Origin: Quadrisphaera setariae
GTDB lineage: Bacteria; Actinomycetota; Actinomycetes; Actinomycetales; Quadrisphaeraceae
Length of the DNA: 64,000 nucleotides
Assembly: GCF_008041935.1 (NCBI RefSeq)
Contig: NZ_VKAC01000003.1
Coordinates: 1 to 64,000, forward strand
Direction: 5' to 3'
Part shown: positions 16,120-24,268 of the stretch, piece after piece
How the letters are laid out: every line of letters starts with the position of its first letter
Position numbering within the stretch: the stretch's first letter is position 1
Notes under the pieces: model-generated
What the model saw: the letters and a program-made list of their open reading frames with translations, nothing else
Told to the model about the DNA's origin: nothing
The model's database searches: none
Made by a program: the position numbers and the translations under genes

Positions 16120-17405
16120 CCCCGCTGCCGGAGCTCGGCATCGACCTGCGCGCGACGCTCGCCGCCCACCCCCGTCTCCGAGACGCGGGGTGGGCGGCGC
16201 TCGTGCTGCTCCCGCTGGTCCCCGACGCCTACCTCAGCGCCGGACCCCACGCCGTCCCGGTCGTGCTCGTCTCCGCCCTGCCGCTGTGGTGGCACCGCCG
16301 GGCTCCGCTGGCCGCGCTGCTGCTCACCTGCCTCCTCGTCGCTCCGGCCTGGGGCGCGCTCGGTGGTCGGCCGGCCTTCCCCGCGGTGCTGGTGCTGGCC
16401 GGCGTGGTCTCGCTCGCCCTGCACCGGCGCGGAGCGCAGCTGCGGGTCGGTGTGGCGGCCGCCGTCGTCGTCGTCCTCGTGCTGGCCGCCACCGACCGCC
16501 TGGCCCGGGGCGACGGCGCGGCGCCCACCTCCGTGTGGGCCTCGCCGGTGGTGGTGGGCCCGATGCTCGTGGCGGCGGTGCTGCTCGGCACCACGGTGCG
16601 GGCCCGGCGAGAGCAGGTGCGCCTGCTGCGCGAGCGCGCCGAGCAGCTGCGGGCCGAGCGCGACCAGCGCGCTCAGATCGCCGTGGCCGCCGAGCGCGCC
16701 CGCATCGCCCACGAGCTGCACGACGTCGTCGCGCACGCCCTCACCGTGGTGGTCAGGCTCGGCGACGGCATGACCGCCCGCGCCCGCCGCGACCCCACCG
16801 CCCCGCCCGACGCCGGCGCCCTCGACGCCATGACCGCCACCTCCCGCCAGGCCCTCGGCGAGATGCGCCGCCTGCTCGGCGTGCTGGAGCAGCCGGCCCA
16901 GGAGTCCGGCGCTGCACCGGAGCGGGCTCCCCTCCCCGCCGGTGAGGACGACGACGACGGCCTGGACGCCGTCGTCGCCGCGGTCCGCGCCGCGGGCGTG
17001 CCCGTCCGGCTCACCCGCACCGGCTCGCAGGACGGGTGGAGCCGCGCCACGCGGCTGGCGGTGCACCGCATCGTCACCGGGGCGCTCACCAACGTGCTCG
17101 ACCACGCCGGTCTGGGGGCGCGCGCTGAGGTGTCCGTCCGCTGCGTCGACGGGCGCGTGGAGGTGGTGGTCGAGGACGACGGCGTGGGCGTCGGCGTGCC
17201 GCCCACCGACGGTGGCGGCGCTCCTGGCCGACGCCCGGGACGCGGACGCGGTCTGCCCGGCATGCGCGAGCGCGCCGAGGCCTTCGGCGGGGAGTTCTCG
17301 GCCGGCCCGCGCCCCGCGGGCGGGTGGCGCGTGAGGGCGGTGCTGCCCGTCCAGCCCCTGCAGCCCCGGCAGCCGGCGCCGCCGGTGCAGGGTGGTGCCC
17401 CGTGA
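16116..17405 (+). CDS. sensor histidine kinase (HisKA_3 type)
   Basis: A 429-residue kinase if read from CTG 16116. It has about four N-terminal membrane segments, a coiled linker (RARREQVRLLRERAEQLRAERDQ), the phospho-acceptor His in ERARIAHELHDVVAHAL, and a degenerate C-terminal ATPase domain (VVEDDGVGVGVP, GRGLPGMRERAEAFGG). No ATG, GTG or TTG precedes GTG 16203 in this frame, yet the coding character clearly extends upstream of 16203. CTG 16116 overlaps the permease stop as CTGA, analogous to the ATGA/GTGA overlaps around it. GTG 16203 would cut into the first membrane segment. It probably senses the exporter substrate. Confidence 0.88.
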   Translation: MTPLPELGIDLRATLAAHPRLRDAGWAALVLLPLVPDAYLSAGPHAVPVVLVSALPLWWHRRAPLAALLLTCLLVAPAWGALGGRPAFPAVLVLAGVVSLALHRRGAQLRVGVAAAVVVVLVLAATDRLARGDGAAPTSVWASPVVVGPMLVAAVLLGTTVRARREQVRLLRERAEQLRAERDQRAQIAVAAERARIAHELHDVVAHALTVVVRLGDGMTARARRDPTAPPDAGALDAMTATSRQALGEMRRLLGVLEQPAQESGAAPERAPLPAGEDDDDGLDAVVAAVRAAGVPVRLTRTGSQDGWSRATRLAVHRIVTGALTNVLDHAGLGARAEVSVRCVDGRVEVVVEDDGVGVGVPPTDGGGAPGRRPGRGRGLPGMRERAEAFGGEFSAGPRPAGGWRVRAVLPVQPLQPRQPAPPVQGGAP

Positions 17406-18160
17406 GCGAGGAGCAGCCTGTGCTGCGCGTGCTGCTGGTGGACGACCAGGCGCTGGTGCGGCTGGGGTTCCGCATGCTGCTGGAGGCCACCGGGGCCGAG
17501 GACGGCGTGGAGGTCGTGGGGGAGGCCGGGGACGGCGCGACCGCCGTGCGCATGGTGTCCGCGCTGCAGCCCGACGTGGTGCTCATGGACGTGCGCATGC
17601 CGGGTGTCGACGGCATCGAGGCGACGCGGCGGATCGTGGAGTCCGGCTCGGCGGCGCGGGTGCTGGTGCTCACCACCTTCGACCTCGACGAGCTGGCGTT
17701 CGCCGCGCTGCGGGCAGGGGCCAGCGGGTTCCTCCTCAAGGACGTCCAGCCCGACGAGCTGGTGCGCGCCCTGCGCGCGGTGGCCGCCGGGGACGCCGTG
17801 CTGACGCCGAGGCTGACGCGCCACCTGCTGCAGCTGGCGGAGGAGCGCCTGCCCGGGCCTGCTGCCGGTGGGGCGGAGGTCGCGGTGGTCCGCCCCGAGC
17901 GGGCGCAGCTGGAGCAGCTGACCCCGCGCGAGCGCGACGTGCTGGTGGAGGTCGCCAAGGGCCTGTCGAACGCCGAGATCGCGGCGCAGCTGGTGCTGTC
18001 CGAGCCGACCGTGAAGGGCCACGTGGGCCGCTTGCTCGCCAAGCTCGGTCTGCGCGACCGGGTGCAGGTGGTGGTGTGGGCCTACCGCGCGGGAGTCAGC
18101 ACCCCCGACGGCCCCGCCCCCCTCCGTGATCATGGGAGCTACCGCCACGACCGGCGGTGA
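17402..18160 (+). CDS. NarL/LuxR-type response regulator
   Basis: A 252-residue regulator with a receiver domain (about 8-125; phospho-acceptor Asp in DVVLMDVRMPG, Lys in FLLKDV) and a LuxR-type helix-turn-helix (about 185-240: LTPRERDVLVEVAKGLSNAEIAAQLVLSEPTVKGHVGRLLAKL). It is overlapped with the kinase gene by GTGA and is its evident partner, probably controlling the ABC operon. The last residues (from about 240) are encoded by the recurring CCGTGATCATGG element, whose second copy supplies the stop codon, so the C-terminal tail looks like read-through into a repeat. Confidence 0.92.
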   Translation: MSEEQPVLRVLLVDDQALVRLGFRMLLEATGAEDGVEVVGEAGDGATAVRMVSALQPDVVLMDVRMPGVDGIEATRRIVESGSAARVLVLTTFDLDELAFAALRAGASGFLLKDVQPDELVRALRAVAAGDAVLTPRLTRHLLQLAEERLPGPAAGGAEVAVVRPERAQLEQLTPRERDVLVEVAKGLSNAEIAAQLVLSEPTVKGHVGRLLAKLGLRDRVQVVVWAYRAGVSTPDGPAPLRDHGSYRHDRR

Positions 18161-18238
18161 TCATGGGGGTCGCCGACGTCCGGTGGTGGCGACGTCCATG
18201 ATCACGGTGGGTCCTGCTGGTGGAGTCCATGACCACGG
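18124..18238. repeat. cluster of CCGTGATCATGG elements
   Basis: CCGTGATCATGG occurs at 18124-18135, a variant at 18156-18166, the complement CCATGATCACGG at 18196-18207 and a degenerate CCATGACCACGG at 18227-18238. The second and third form an 18-bp inverted repeat with two mismatches (GTGATCATGG..GTCGCC against GGCGAC..CCATGATCAC). The cluster overlaps the end of the response regulator gene and could act as a terminator or a protein-binding site. Confidence 0.7.
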
Positions 18239-18272
18239 CCAGGGTGGGGAGAGGGGGGGAGCGGGCGCCGCG

Positions 18273-18278
18273 TAGCGT
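18273..18278 (+). promoter_or_regulatory. -10 box TAGCGT for the gene at 18287
   Basis: TAGCGT ends 8 nt before GTG 18287, suggesting a leaderless transcript separate from the two-component operon upstream. Confidence 0.45.
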
Positions 18279-18286
18279 CGTCGCCC

Positions 18287-19210
18287 GTGCCCGCGCTGCT
18301 CGTCGTCGCCGTCTCCGCTGAGGGCCGCGCGCCCGCCGTCGTCGGGGTCGACGAGCCCGTGGTCGCCGCTGACGACCTCGGCCTCACCCGCGGCGACGGC
18401 TGCTTCGAGGGCCTGCGCCTCGTGCGCGGCGGCTCGGGCGACGCCGCGAGCGAGGGCGCCGTGACGGTCCCCAACCTCTCGGCGCACCTCGCGCGGCTGC
18501 AGCGCTCTGCCCGCTCCCTGGAGCTCCCCGACGACGCCGCCGGCTGGGCGCGCCTGCTCGACGTCGCCGCGCGGGAGTGGGCGACGGGCTTCCCGGACGA
18601 CGACGAGGCGGCGGTGAAGCTCTCCGTGACCCGCGGGCGTCCGGTGCCCGCGGGTCAGGTCCCGCGACCGACCGCGGTGGTGACGGTCAGCGCGATGGAC
18701 GCCGGTTCGCTGCGCGCGCGCCGCGAGGGGATCGCCGTGGCGTCGATGACGCGCGGCTACGGGCCCGAGTCCTTCGCCGACGCGCCCTGGCTGCTCGGCG
18801 GTGTCAAGACGCTGTCCTACGCCATCCACACCGCTGCCCAGCGCGAGGCGGCCCGCCGCGGCGCTGACGACGCGCTGTTCACCGCCGCCGACGGCGCGCT
18901 GCTCGAGGCGCCGACCGCGTCCGTCCTGTGGGTGCCCGAGCCCGGCCTGCTGCGCACCGTGGCCCAGGGGGCCAACGGCATCCTGGGGAGCACCACCCAG
19001 CACCTGCTCTTCGACAGCGCCCGCCGCGCCGGGTGGCGCGCCGAGGAGGCCAGCGGCACCCTCGCAGACCTGCGCGCGGCCCAGCTGGTGCTGCTCACCA
19101 GCGCGGTGCGCGGGCCGGTGCGCGTGGTGCAGCTCGACGGCGAGCCGGTCAGCCAGCACCCGTCCGCCGCCGGGCTCACCGCCGAGCTGCAGGCCCTCGC
19201 CGGCTTCTGA
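18287..19210 (+). CDS. class IV aminotransferase (aminodeoxychorismate lyase-like)
   Basis: A 307-residue fold-type IV PLP enzyme. It shows the N-terminal DLGLTRGDGCFEGLRL, the PLP-binding Lys in GGVKTLSYA, and C-terminal ALLEAPTASVLW and GILGSTTQHLL segments. Its nearest functional group appears to be aminodeoxychorismate lyase (PabC, p-aminobenzoate for folate), but branched-chain or D-amino-acid aminotransferases share the same features and no pabA/pabB is nearby. Starts at GTG 18287 behind a -10-like box. Confidence 0.82.
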   Translation: MPALLVVAVSAEGRAPAVVGVDEPVVAADDLGLTRGDGCFEGLRLVRGGSGDAASEGAVTVPNLSAHLARLQRSARSLELPDDAAGWARLLDVAAREWATGFPDDDEAAVKLSVTRGRPVPAGQVPRPTAVVTVSAMDAGSLRARREGIAVASMTRGYGPESFADAPWLLGGVKTLSYAIHTAAQREAARRGADDALFTAADGALLEAPTASVLWVPEPGLLRTVAQGANGILGSTTQHLLFDSARRAGWRAEEASGTLADLRAAQLVLLTSAVRGPVRVVQLDGEPVSQHPSAAGLTAELQALAGF

Positions 19211-19236
19211 CGCAGCCGACCGGGTTGGATGGGGCG

Positions 19237-19908
19237 ATGCCGCACCTGCTGCACCTCGACTCCTCCATCGGCCCCGCCTCCGGCCCGGGCGCCTCGCGCT
19301 CGCGCGAGATCACCGCGACCTTCGCCCGGGAGTGGCAGGCGGCCGCGGGCGCCGGCGCCACGGTCACGCACCGCGACCTCGTCGCCGACCCGCTCCCGCA
19401 CCTGCTCGACCCGGACCTGCACTGGGCGCCGGCGCTGCGCCCGGAGGGGTCGACCCCCGACCCCGGCGCCGAGGCGCTGCAGGCCCGGCTGCTCGAGGAG
19501 CTGCTCGCCGCGGACGTGCTGCTGGTGGGTGCGCCCCTCTACAACTACTCGCTGCCGTCCACCCTGAAGGTGTGGCTCGACAACGTCCACGTGCCGGGCA
19601 CCACCACGCCGTTCCCCGGCCACGAGGCGCAGCCGCTGGCCGGGCGCACCGCCGTCGTCGTCACCAGCCGCGGCGGCACCTACGACCCCGGGACGCCCAC
19701 CGCTGACTGGGACCACGCCGTGCCGCCGCTGCAGATCGTGCTCGGGGACGCCTTCGGCATGGACGTCCGCGTCATCACCACCAGCGCCACGCTGTCCGAG
19801 CACGTCGAGGCGCTCAGCGCCGGGGCGGACCGCGCCAGGGCCGACCGCGCGGCCGCCCACGAGCAGGCCGCGGCCCTCGCGCACGAGCTCGCCGCCGCGA
19901 ACCTGTAG
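19237..19908 (+). CDS. azoR: FMN-dependent NADH-azoreductase
   Basis: A 223-residue flavodoxin-fold quinone/azo reductase. It has the N-terminal LLHLDSSIGP with Ser-Arg-Ser-Arg for FMN phosphate binding, PLYNYSLPSTLKVWLDNV (about 101-118) for the flavin ring, and VVVTSRGGTYD further on. AzoR enzymes reduce quinones and azo compounds with NADH and protect against electrophiles. ATG 19237 lies 27 bp after the aminotransferase stop. It is followed by tRNA-His. Confidence 0.88.
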   Translation: MPHLLHLDSSIGPASGPGASRSREITATFAREWQAAAGAGATVTHRDLVADPLPHLLDPDLHWAPALRPEGSTPDPGAEALQARLLEELLAADVLLVGAPLYNYSLPSTLKVWLDNVHVPGTTTPFPGHEAQPLAGRTAVVVTSRGGTYDPGTPTADWDHAVPPLQIVLGDAFGMDVRVITTSATLSEHVEALSAGADRARADRAAAHEQAAALAHELAAANL

Positions 19909-19941
19909 GATCCTGCTCAGTCGCGTTCGCGCGGCGAGATG

Positions 19942-20017
19942 GTGGGCGTAGCTCAGCTGGTAGAGCGCCGCGTTGTGGTCGCGGATGTCGCGGGTTCAAG
20001 TCCCGTCGCTCACCCCA
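19942..20017 (+). tRNA. tRNA-His (anticodon GTG)
   Basis: A full cloverleaf: acceptor GTGGGCG pairs with CGCTCAC, a D-arm contains AGCTCAGCTGGTAGAGC, an anticodon stem CCGCG/CGCGG holds loop TTGTGGT with anticodon GTG (19975-19977), and the T-arm reads CGGGTTCAAGTCCCG. The extra G expected at position -1 of tRNA-His is at 19941 opposite C20014, and CCA (20015-20017) is encoded. Confidence 0.97.
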
Positions 20018-20019
20018 CC

Positions 20020-20053
20020 GAACAGGCCCGGGCGGTCCCGCCCGGGCCTGTTC
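20020..20053 (+). terminator. 15-bp hairpin after tRNA-His
   Basis: GAACAGGCCCGGGCG (20020-20034), loop GTCC, then the perfect complement (20039-20053). It directly follows the tRNA and is the strongest simple terminator hairpin in the window. Confidence 0.85.
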
Positions 20054-20185
20054 TGCGTTCGGCCCCCGGGTGCGCAGTGCGGTGCCTGCGCCGAGCGGGT
20101 GGTGCCCGAAAGTTCTGACCCGCTCCTGCCGATGATCCCTTCGACGAAGCACCGCACGGAGGCGGACTCCTGGAGGGAGCACACA

Positions 20186-20374
20186 GTGCAGCAGCGGCCG
20201 CGCCCGGACCTCGTGGTGGAACTGTCACCGGAGGCGAGCGTGATGCACCTCCTCAGGCAGGGCGTCCCCCTGTCGCTCCTCATGGACCTGTCGCTGCCCG
20301 GCGGGCCCGACTCCGAGGAGATCCTCGACCAGGAGCGCTGGCAGGCCGAGGGCTCCTGGGCCGATCGGCGCTGA
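20186..20374 (+). CDS. small conserved hypothetical protein (62 aa)
   Basis: A 62-residue acidic protein starting at GTG 20186 after GGAGGGAG at good spacing. It contains VVELSPEASVMHLLRQGVPLSLLMDLSLPGGPDSEEILDQERW, a predicted helix pair followed by an acidic tail. Short proteins of this kind occur in many actinobacteria without a known role. Its stop is 3 bp from the end of the convergent oligoribonuclease gene. Confidence 0.75.
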   Translation: MQQRPRPDLVVELSPEASVMHLLRQGVPLSLLMDLSLPGGPDSEEILDQERWQAEGSWADRR

Positions 20375-20377
20375 GCC

Positions 20378-20986
20378 TCAGCCGCGGGTGACGCGCTCGG
20401 CGGCGGCCTTGGCCGTCGCCGAGTCGGGCCCGGGGTCGGGCACGAAGACGGCCTGGCGGTAGTACCTCAGCTCGGTGATGGACTCGCGGATGTCCGCGAG
20501 CGCCCGGTGGCCGCCGTTCTTGGCGGGAGCCGCGAAGTACGCGCGGGGGTACCAGCGCCGCGCCAGCTCCTTGATGGAGCTCACGTCGATGATCCGGTAG
20601 TGCAGGTGGTCGTCGAGCTCGGGCATGTCGCGCGCGAGGAAGCCGCGGTCGGTGCCGACCGAGTTGCCGGCCAGCGGCGCCTTGCGGGCCTCGGGGACGT
20701 GGCCGCGCACGTACTCCAGCACGAGGCGGTTGGCCTCCTCCAGCGTGACGCCGTTCGGCAGCTCCTCCAGCAGCCCGGAGGTGGTGTGCATGGTGCGCAC
20801 CACCTCGCGCATCTGCGCCAGGGACTCGTCCGAGGGCTTGATGACGACGTCGATCCCCTCGTCGATGATCTCCAGGTCGGAGTCGGTGACGAGGACGGCC
20901 ACCTCGACCAGGGCGTCGACGCCGAGGTCGAGGCCGGTCATCTCGCAGTCGATCCAGACGATGCGCTCGGCGGAGGGGCTCACCAC
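20378..20986 (-). CDS. orn: oligoribonuclease
   Basis: A 202-residue DEDDh 3'-5' exoribonuclease that degrades 2-5-nt RNAs. Motifs are visible: WIDCEMTGLDL (exo I), the Asp of exo II in GNSVGTDRGFLARDMPELDDHLHYRIIDVSS, and exo III with GGHRALADIRESITELRYYR. Length fits the family (about 180-200). The start is GTG 20986 (or 20983); a -10-like TACAGT (20994-20999, minus strand) lies 7 nt before it, suggesting a leaderless mRNA. The divergent PrsW gene starts at 21122. Confidence 0.92.
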   Translation of the reverse strand: MVSPSAERIVWIDCEMTGLDLGVDALVEVAVLVTDSDLEIIDEGIDVVIKPSDESLAQMREVVRTMHTTSGLLEELPNGVTLEEANRLVLEYVRGHVPEARKAPLAGNSVGTDRGFLARDMPELDDHLHYRIIDVSSIKELARRWYPRAYFAAPAKNGGHRALADIRESITELRYYRQAVFVPDPGPDSATAKAAAERVTRG

Positions 20987-21108
20987 CGGCGTCACTGTAG
21001 TGAGTGCTCCCGACGGTCCGCCGCGTCCTCCCGCGGAGGGGGACCCGGAGCCGACGCCGAGCCGGCCCCGGCACGGCCCGTCGCGGGGCCGCGAGACCGG
21101 GTCGCGGC

Positions 21109-21114
21109 TAGCGT
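21109..21114 (+). promoter_or_regulatory. -10 box TAGCGT for the gene at 21122
   Basis: TAGCGT ends 7 nt upstream of GTG 21122, with no plausible ribosome binding site in between. Confidence 0.45.
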
Positions 21115-21121
21115 GGCGGTC

Positions 21122-22288
21122 GTGGAGCCAGCCCCCGCCGTCGTCCTCCGCGGTGAGGGTGAGCCGCACCTGCACCTGCCCCAGCGGCGGGCGCGCCGCA
21201 CAGGCCTCGGCCGGGTGCTCCTGCGGATCGCGCTCGTCGTCGTCATCGCCGGCTGCGGCCTGCTCACCGTGCTGCTCGTGGCCACCGACACCGGCATCAC
21301 CGGCTTCGGGGTGGGGACGCTGCTGGCGCTGCTGCCCGTGGTGCCGGTGGTCGCGGCGATCCTCTGGCTGGACCGGTACGAGCACGAGCCGCCCCGCCAG
21401 CTGGTGTTCGCCTTCGCCTGGGGCGCCTTCGTGGCGACCTTCGTCTCGCTGGTGCTGAACACCTCCTCGATGGAGCTCATCCGCGCTGCCGGGGGGAACC
21501 CCGACTCCGCCGCCGTGCTCGTGGCGCCGGTCGTGGAGGAGACCACCAAGGGCCTGGCGGTGCTGCTGCTGTTCCTGTTCCGCCGCCGCGAGTTCGACGG
21601 CGTGGTGGACGGCATCGTCTACGCGGCCCTCGCCGGCGTCGGCTTCGCCTTCGTGGAGAACGTGCTCTACCTGGGGCGCAGCTTCTCCGAGGACGGCGGC
21701 GGGGTGACCGCCGTGACGTTCGTGGTGCGCTGCCTGTTCAGCCCCTTCGCGCACCCGCTGTTCACCGCGGCCATCGGCGTGGGCATCGGTGTGGCGGCCT
21801 CCCGGCGCAACCCCGCGGTGCGGGTCTTCGCTCCGATCCTGGGGTGGTGCGTGGCGGTGGCGCTGCACGCGCTGTGGAACCTCACCGCCTCGCAGGGCCT
21901 GCAGGGCTTCATCGGCACCTACGTGGCGCTGCAGGTGCCGATCTTCGCCGCCGCGGTGGCCGTGGCCGTGGTGGCCCGCACCCGCGAGGGCCGCGTCCTG
22001 CGCCGCCACCTGGCCGGCTACGCGCAGGCCGGGTGGATCACCCCGGCGGAGGCGGCGATGCTCGCGTCCCTGTCGGAGCGGTCGCGCGCTCGCGACTGGG
22101 CCGGGCGCGCCCTCGGGCCGCAGGCCAAGGGAGCCATGCGCGACTTCCAGGAGCTGGCCAGCGAGGTGGCGTTCCTGAGGGACCGCATGGAGCGGGGCAC
22201 AGCGCCCGCCGGGGCCGCCGACGCGGAGCTGGCGGGCCTGCAGTCGATGTGGCGGCTGCGGCGCGCGTTCGTCCCCACCGGTGCCTGA
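21122..22288 (+). CDS. PrsW-family intramembrane metalloprotease
   Basis: A 388-residue membrane protein with about eight segments. The PrsW core is clear: LDRYEHEPPRQL, APVVEETTKG (Glu-Glu..Lys), GFAFVENVLYL (Glu-Asn) and FAHPLFTAAIG plus ALHALWNL for the conserved His residues. PrsW cleaves anti-sigma factors in Bacillus; the target here is unknown. A cytoplasmic C-terminal extension of about 110 residues (from about 280) is rich in Arg and Ala and is not part of the core. GTG 21122 is chosen from the -10 spacing. Confidence 0.88.
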   Translation: MEPAPAVVLRGEGEPHLHLPQRRARRTGLGRVLLRIALVVVIAGCGLLTVLLVATDTGITGFGVGTLLALLPVVPVVAAILWLDRYEHEPPRQLVFAFAWGAFVATFVSLVLNTSSMELIRAAGGNPDSAAVLVAPVVEETTKGLAVLLLFLFRRREFDGVVDGIVYAALAGVGFAFVENVLYLGRSFSEDGGGVTAVTFVVRCLFSPFAHPLFTAAIGVGIGVAASRRNPAVRVFAPILGWCVAVALHALWNLTASQGLQGFIGTYVALQVPIFAAAVAVAVVARTREGRVLRRHLAGYAQAGWITPAEAAMLASLSERSRARDWAGRALGPQAKGAMRDFQELASEVAFLRDRMERGTAPAGAADAELAGLQSMWRLRRAFVPTGA

Positions 22289-22346
22289 GCGCCGGAGGTC
22301 CTGACGGCCCGGAGCGGCCGGTCAGGGGGCGGTCAGGGGGTGGTGC

Positions 22347-23051
22347 TCAGGCGCCGACGGACCACAGGTCGCGGGCCGCGCGCCACACCGGCAGCCACGA
22401 CCCGCCCTCGGTGACGAGCGTCGCGAGGACCAGCGGCTGCGTGAGGCGCAGGTGCAGCAGCACCGCGCACGTCGCCAGCAGCGCCGCCTTGCCGGCCGAG
22501 GGGGTCGCCCCCGGGGGCGTGCGCACGCGGAACGCCGCGGTCCCGGCATCCAGGTCCAGGACGACGCCGACCCCGGCGTCCTCGAGCAGCGCGTCGATGC
22601 TGCGCGACAGCGCCGCCACGCACTCGCGCGCGCCCGGCGTCGTCGTCGTGGGCAGCGCGGCGAGCGGCACGGCGTAGCGGCCGAGCACGTCTCCCGCGAG
22701 CACCGCTGCGAGCGCCACCACGGTGCCCCAGTCGGTGGTGCCGACGCGCAGGTGCGGGAAGGCGGACTCCACCAGCTCCGCCAGGCTCGCCCGCAGCCGC
22801 TCCGGGACGGCCTCGCCGGCCTGCCCGGGCAGCTGGCCGTAGCGGGAGGCGTCGGCCAGCTGGGCCTGCACCTCGCGGGCCACGGCCTCCGGGCTGCGGC
22901 GCCGCGGCTGACCGCTGGGGGCGGAGCGGGGGAAGGTGGACGCCTCGGCGGAGCGGGGCGCGGGAACGCGGGGGGAGGCGGTGCGGTGCAGCGACGCCGC
23001 GGCTCCCCGGCCGAGGGCCGCGGGGGGAGCGGTGGGCGTCATGAGGGGCAC
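22347..23051 (-). CDS. hypothetical protein (234 aa)
   Basis: ATG 23051 (a second ATG is 3 codons later). The first 55 residues are disordered and rich in Pro, Arg, Ser and Ala. The remainder looks folded, with helices (PEAVAREVQAQLADASRYG, VPERLRASLAELVESAF) and a Leu-rich C-terminal half (AALLATCAVLLHLRLTQPLVLATLV). No membrane topology or signal sequence is clear and I do not recognise a family. It converges with the PrsW gene. Confidence 0.65.
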   Translation of the reverse strand: MPLMTPTAPPAALGRGAAASLHRTASPRVPAPRSAEASTFPRSAPSGQPRRRSPEAVAREVQAQLADASRYGQLPGQAGEAVPERLRASLAELVESAFPHLRVGTTDWGTVVALAAVLAGDVLGRYAVPLAALPTTTTPGARECVAALSRSIDALLEDAGVGVVLDLDAGTAAFRVRTPPGATPSAGKAALLATCAVLLHLRLTQPLVLATLVTEGGSWLPVWRAARDLWSVGA

Positions 23052-23230
23052 CCCCCGAGGCTAGGCGGCACCGGCGCCGCAGCCCCGCGTTCGGCCCGCG
23101 ACGCGCCGGAACCGGACGCCCGCGGCTGCCGGGGAGCCGGCTGGGAGGCGTCTGGACGAGGCAGCGGCCCGCAGCCGAAGGGCTGCGGGGCCGCTGCGCC
23201 GCGCTGCGGCGGGTGGTCCAGGTGCAGGGA

Positions 23231-24160
23231 TCAGGCGTTCGACGGCGAGGTCTGCGCGTCGACGTCGAAGGACCCGTCGCGCTGCTGCTCGCCGGAGGAC
23301 CCCGCGGGGTCGGTCGTGGGGCTGGAGCCGGCGTCGCCACCGGCTGCAGCAGCGGTGCGCGCGCGGGCGGCGCGGCGGGCGGGCGTGCGGGGCGACGTGC
23401 CCGACGCGCTGCCCGACGCGCCGCCCGACGCGCTGCCCGACGCGCCGCCCGACGCGCTGCTCGAGCCGCTGGAGCGGCGGCCGCGGGCCGAGCCCTGGGT
23501 GCGAGCCGCGGCGTCGTCCGCCTTCTGCTCCAGGTCGTTGGCGGCGTCCGCGATGCGGTCGGTGGCCTTCTCCGCGACGTCAGCGGCCTTGGCCGCCACA
23601 CCGCCCCTGCGGCCGGCGGTGCGGGTGGCGCCGGCGTCCGCGGTGGTCCCCCCAGCGGCGCTGGCCTCCGCCTGGCGCCCGCCCTCGGCGCGGGCTGCGT
23701 CCTCGCCGTGCGCCAGCCGCTCCCGCTGGTCGCGGGACTCCTTCGACTTCCTGGCCTTCTTGGACGCGGTCTTCAGCGCGTCGTTGTGGTCGCGCTCGGC
23801 CCTCTCGGCGTCCTCGCCCACCGCGTCGGCGTGCTTCGCGGCGATCTTCAGCTGCTTCTCCAGCGCCTCCACCCCCTTGCGCGCGGTGACGACGTCGCGG
23901 TCGGCCAGCGCCAGCTGCGCGCGGGCGGCGCGGCGGACGGCCTTGGCGGCCTTGCGGACCTGCTTCGCCTCGTCGACCTTGCGGGCGAGGGCCTCGCGCT
24001 GGTCGCCGGCGTCGTGCGCGGCGCGGGCTGCGCGCTCCAGGGCGACGCGCGTGAAGTCAGCGTGGCCGGAGGCCTTGTCCGAGGCGGCGGCGGTGGTGCC
24101 GCCCTGGTGGCGGTCGGTGTTCTCGGGCGTGCGGGAGGGCCCGGCGGTGTTCTCAGCCAT
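23231..24160 (-). CDS. Ala/Lys-rich coiled-coil protein with Ser/Gly/Ala tail
   Basis: A 309-residue low-complexity protein. Residues about 35-165 are highly charged helix (Ala, Lys, Arg, Asp, Glu) likely to form a coiled coil. Residues about 195-230 form a second helix, and about 235-260 hold a repeat of Ser-Ala-Ser-Gly-Gly-Ala-Ser-Gly encoded by a 24-bp tandem repeat (near 23400-23460). The composition recalls histone-H1-like or structural nucleoid proteins, but no signature is seen. Starts at ATG 24160, divergent from the SDR gene. Confidence 0.6.
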   Translation of the reverse strand: MAENTAGPSRTPENTDRHQGGTTAAASDKASGHADFTRVALERAARAAHDAGDQREALARKVDEAKQVRKAAKAVRRAARAQLALADRDVVTARKGVEALEKQLKIAAKHADAVGEDAERAERDHNDALKTASKKARKSKESRDQRERLAHGEDAARAEGGRQAEASAAGGTTADAGATRTAGRRGGVAAKAADVAEKATDRIADAANDLEQKADDAAARTQGSARGRRSSGSSSASGGASGSASGGASGSASGTSPRTPARRAARARTAAAAGGDAGSSPTTDPAGSSGEQQRDGSFDVDAQTSPSNA

Positions 24161-24268
24161 CGATCCAGTCTCGGACGACCGATCTCCCGTCGCCACCCGG
24201 CGACGGGGCTGCGACCGGTCGGCGGACGCCCGCGGGCCGGGGCCGCCCGCACCGCGCAGGATGGGGTC

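Noticed and set aside
23390-23470. Tandem repeat considered as a CRISPR-like or regulatory array
   Set aside because: Units are directly adjacent without spacers and lie inside an open reading frame as a Ser/Gly/Ala tail.
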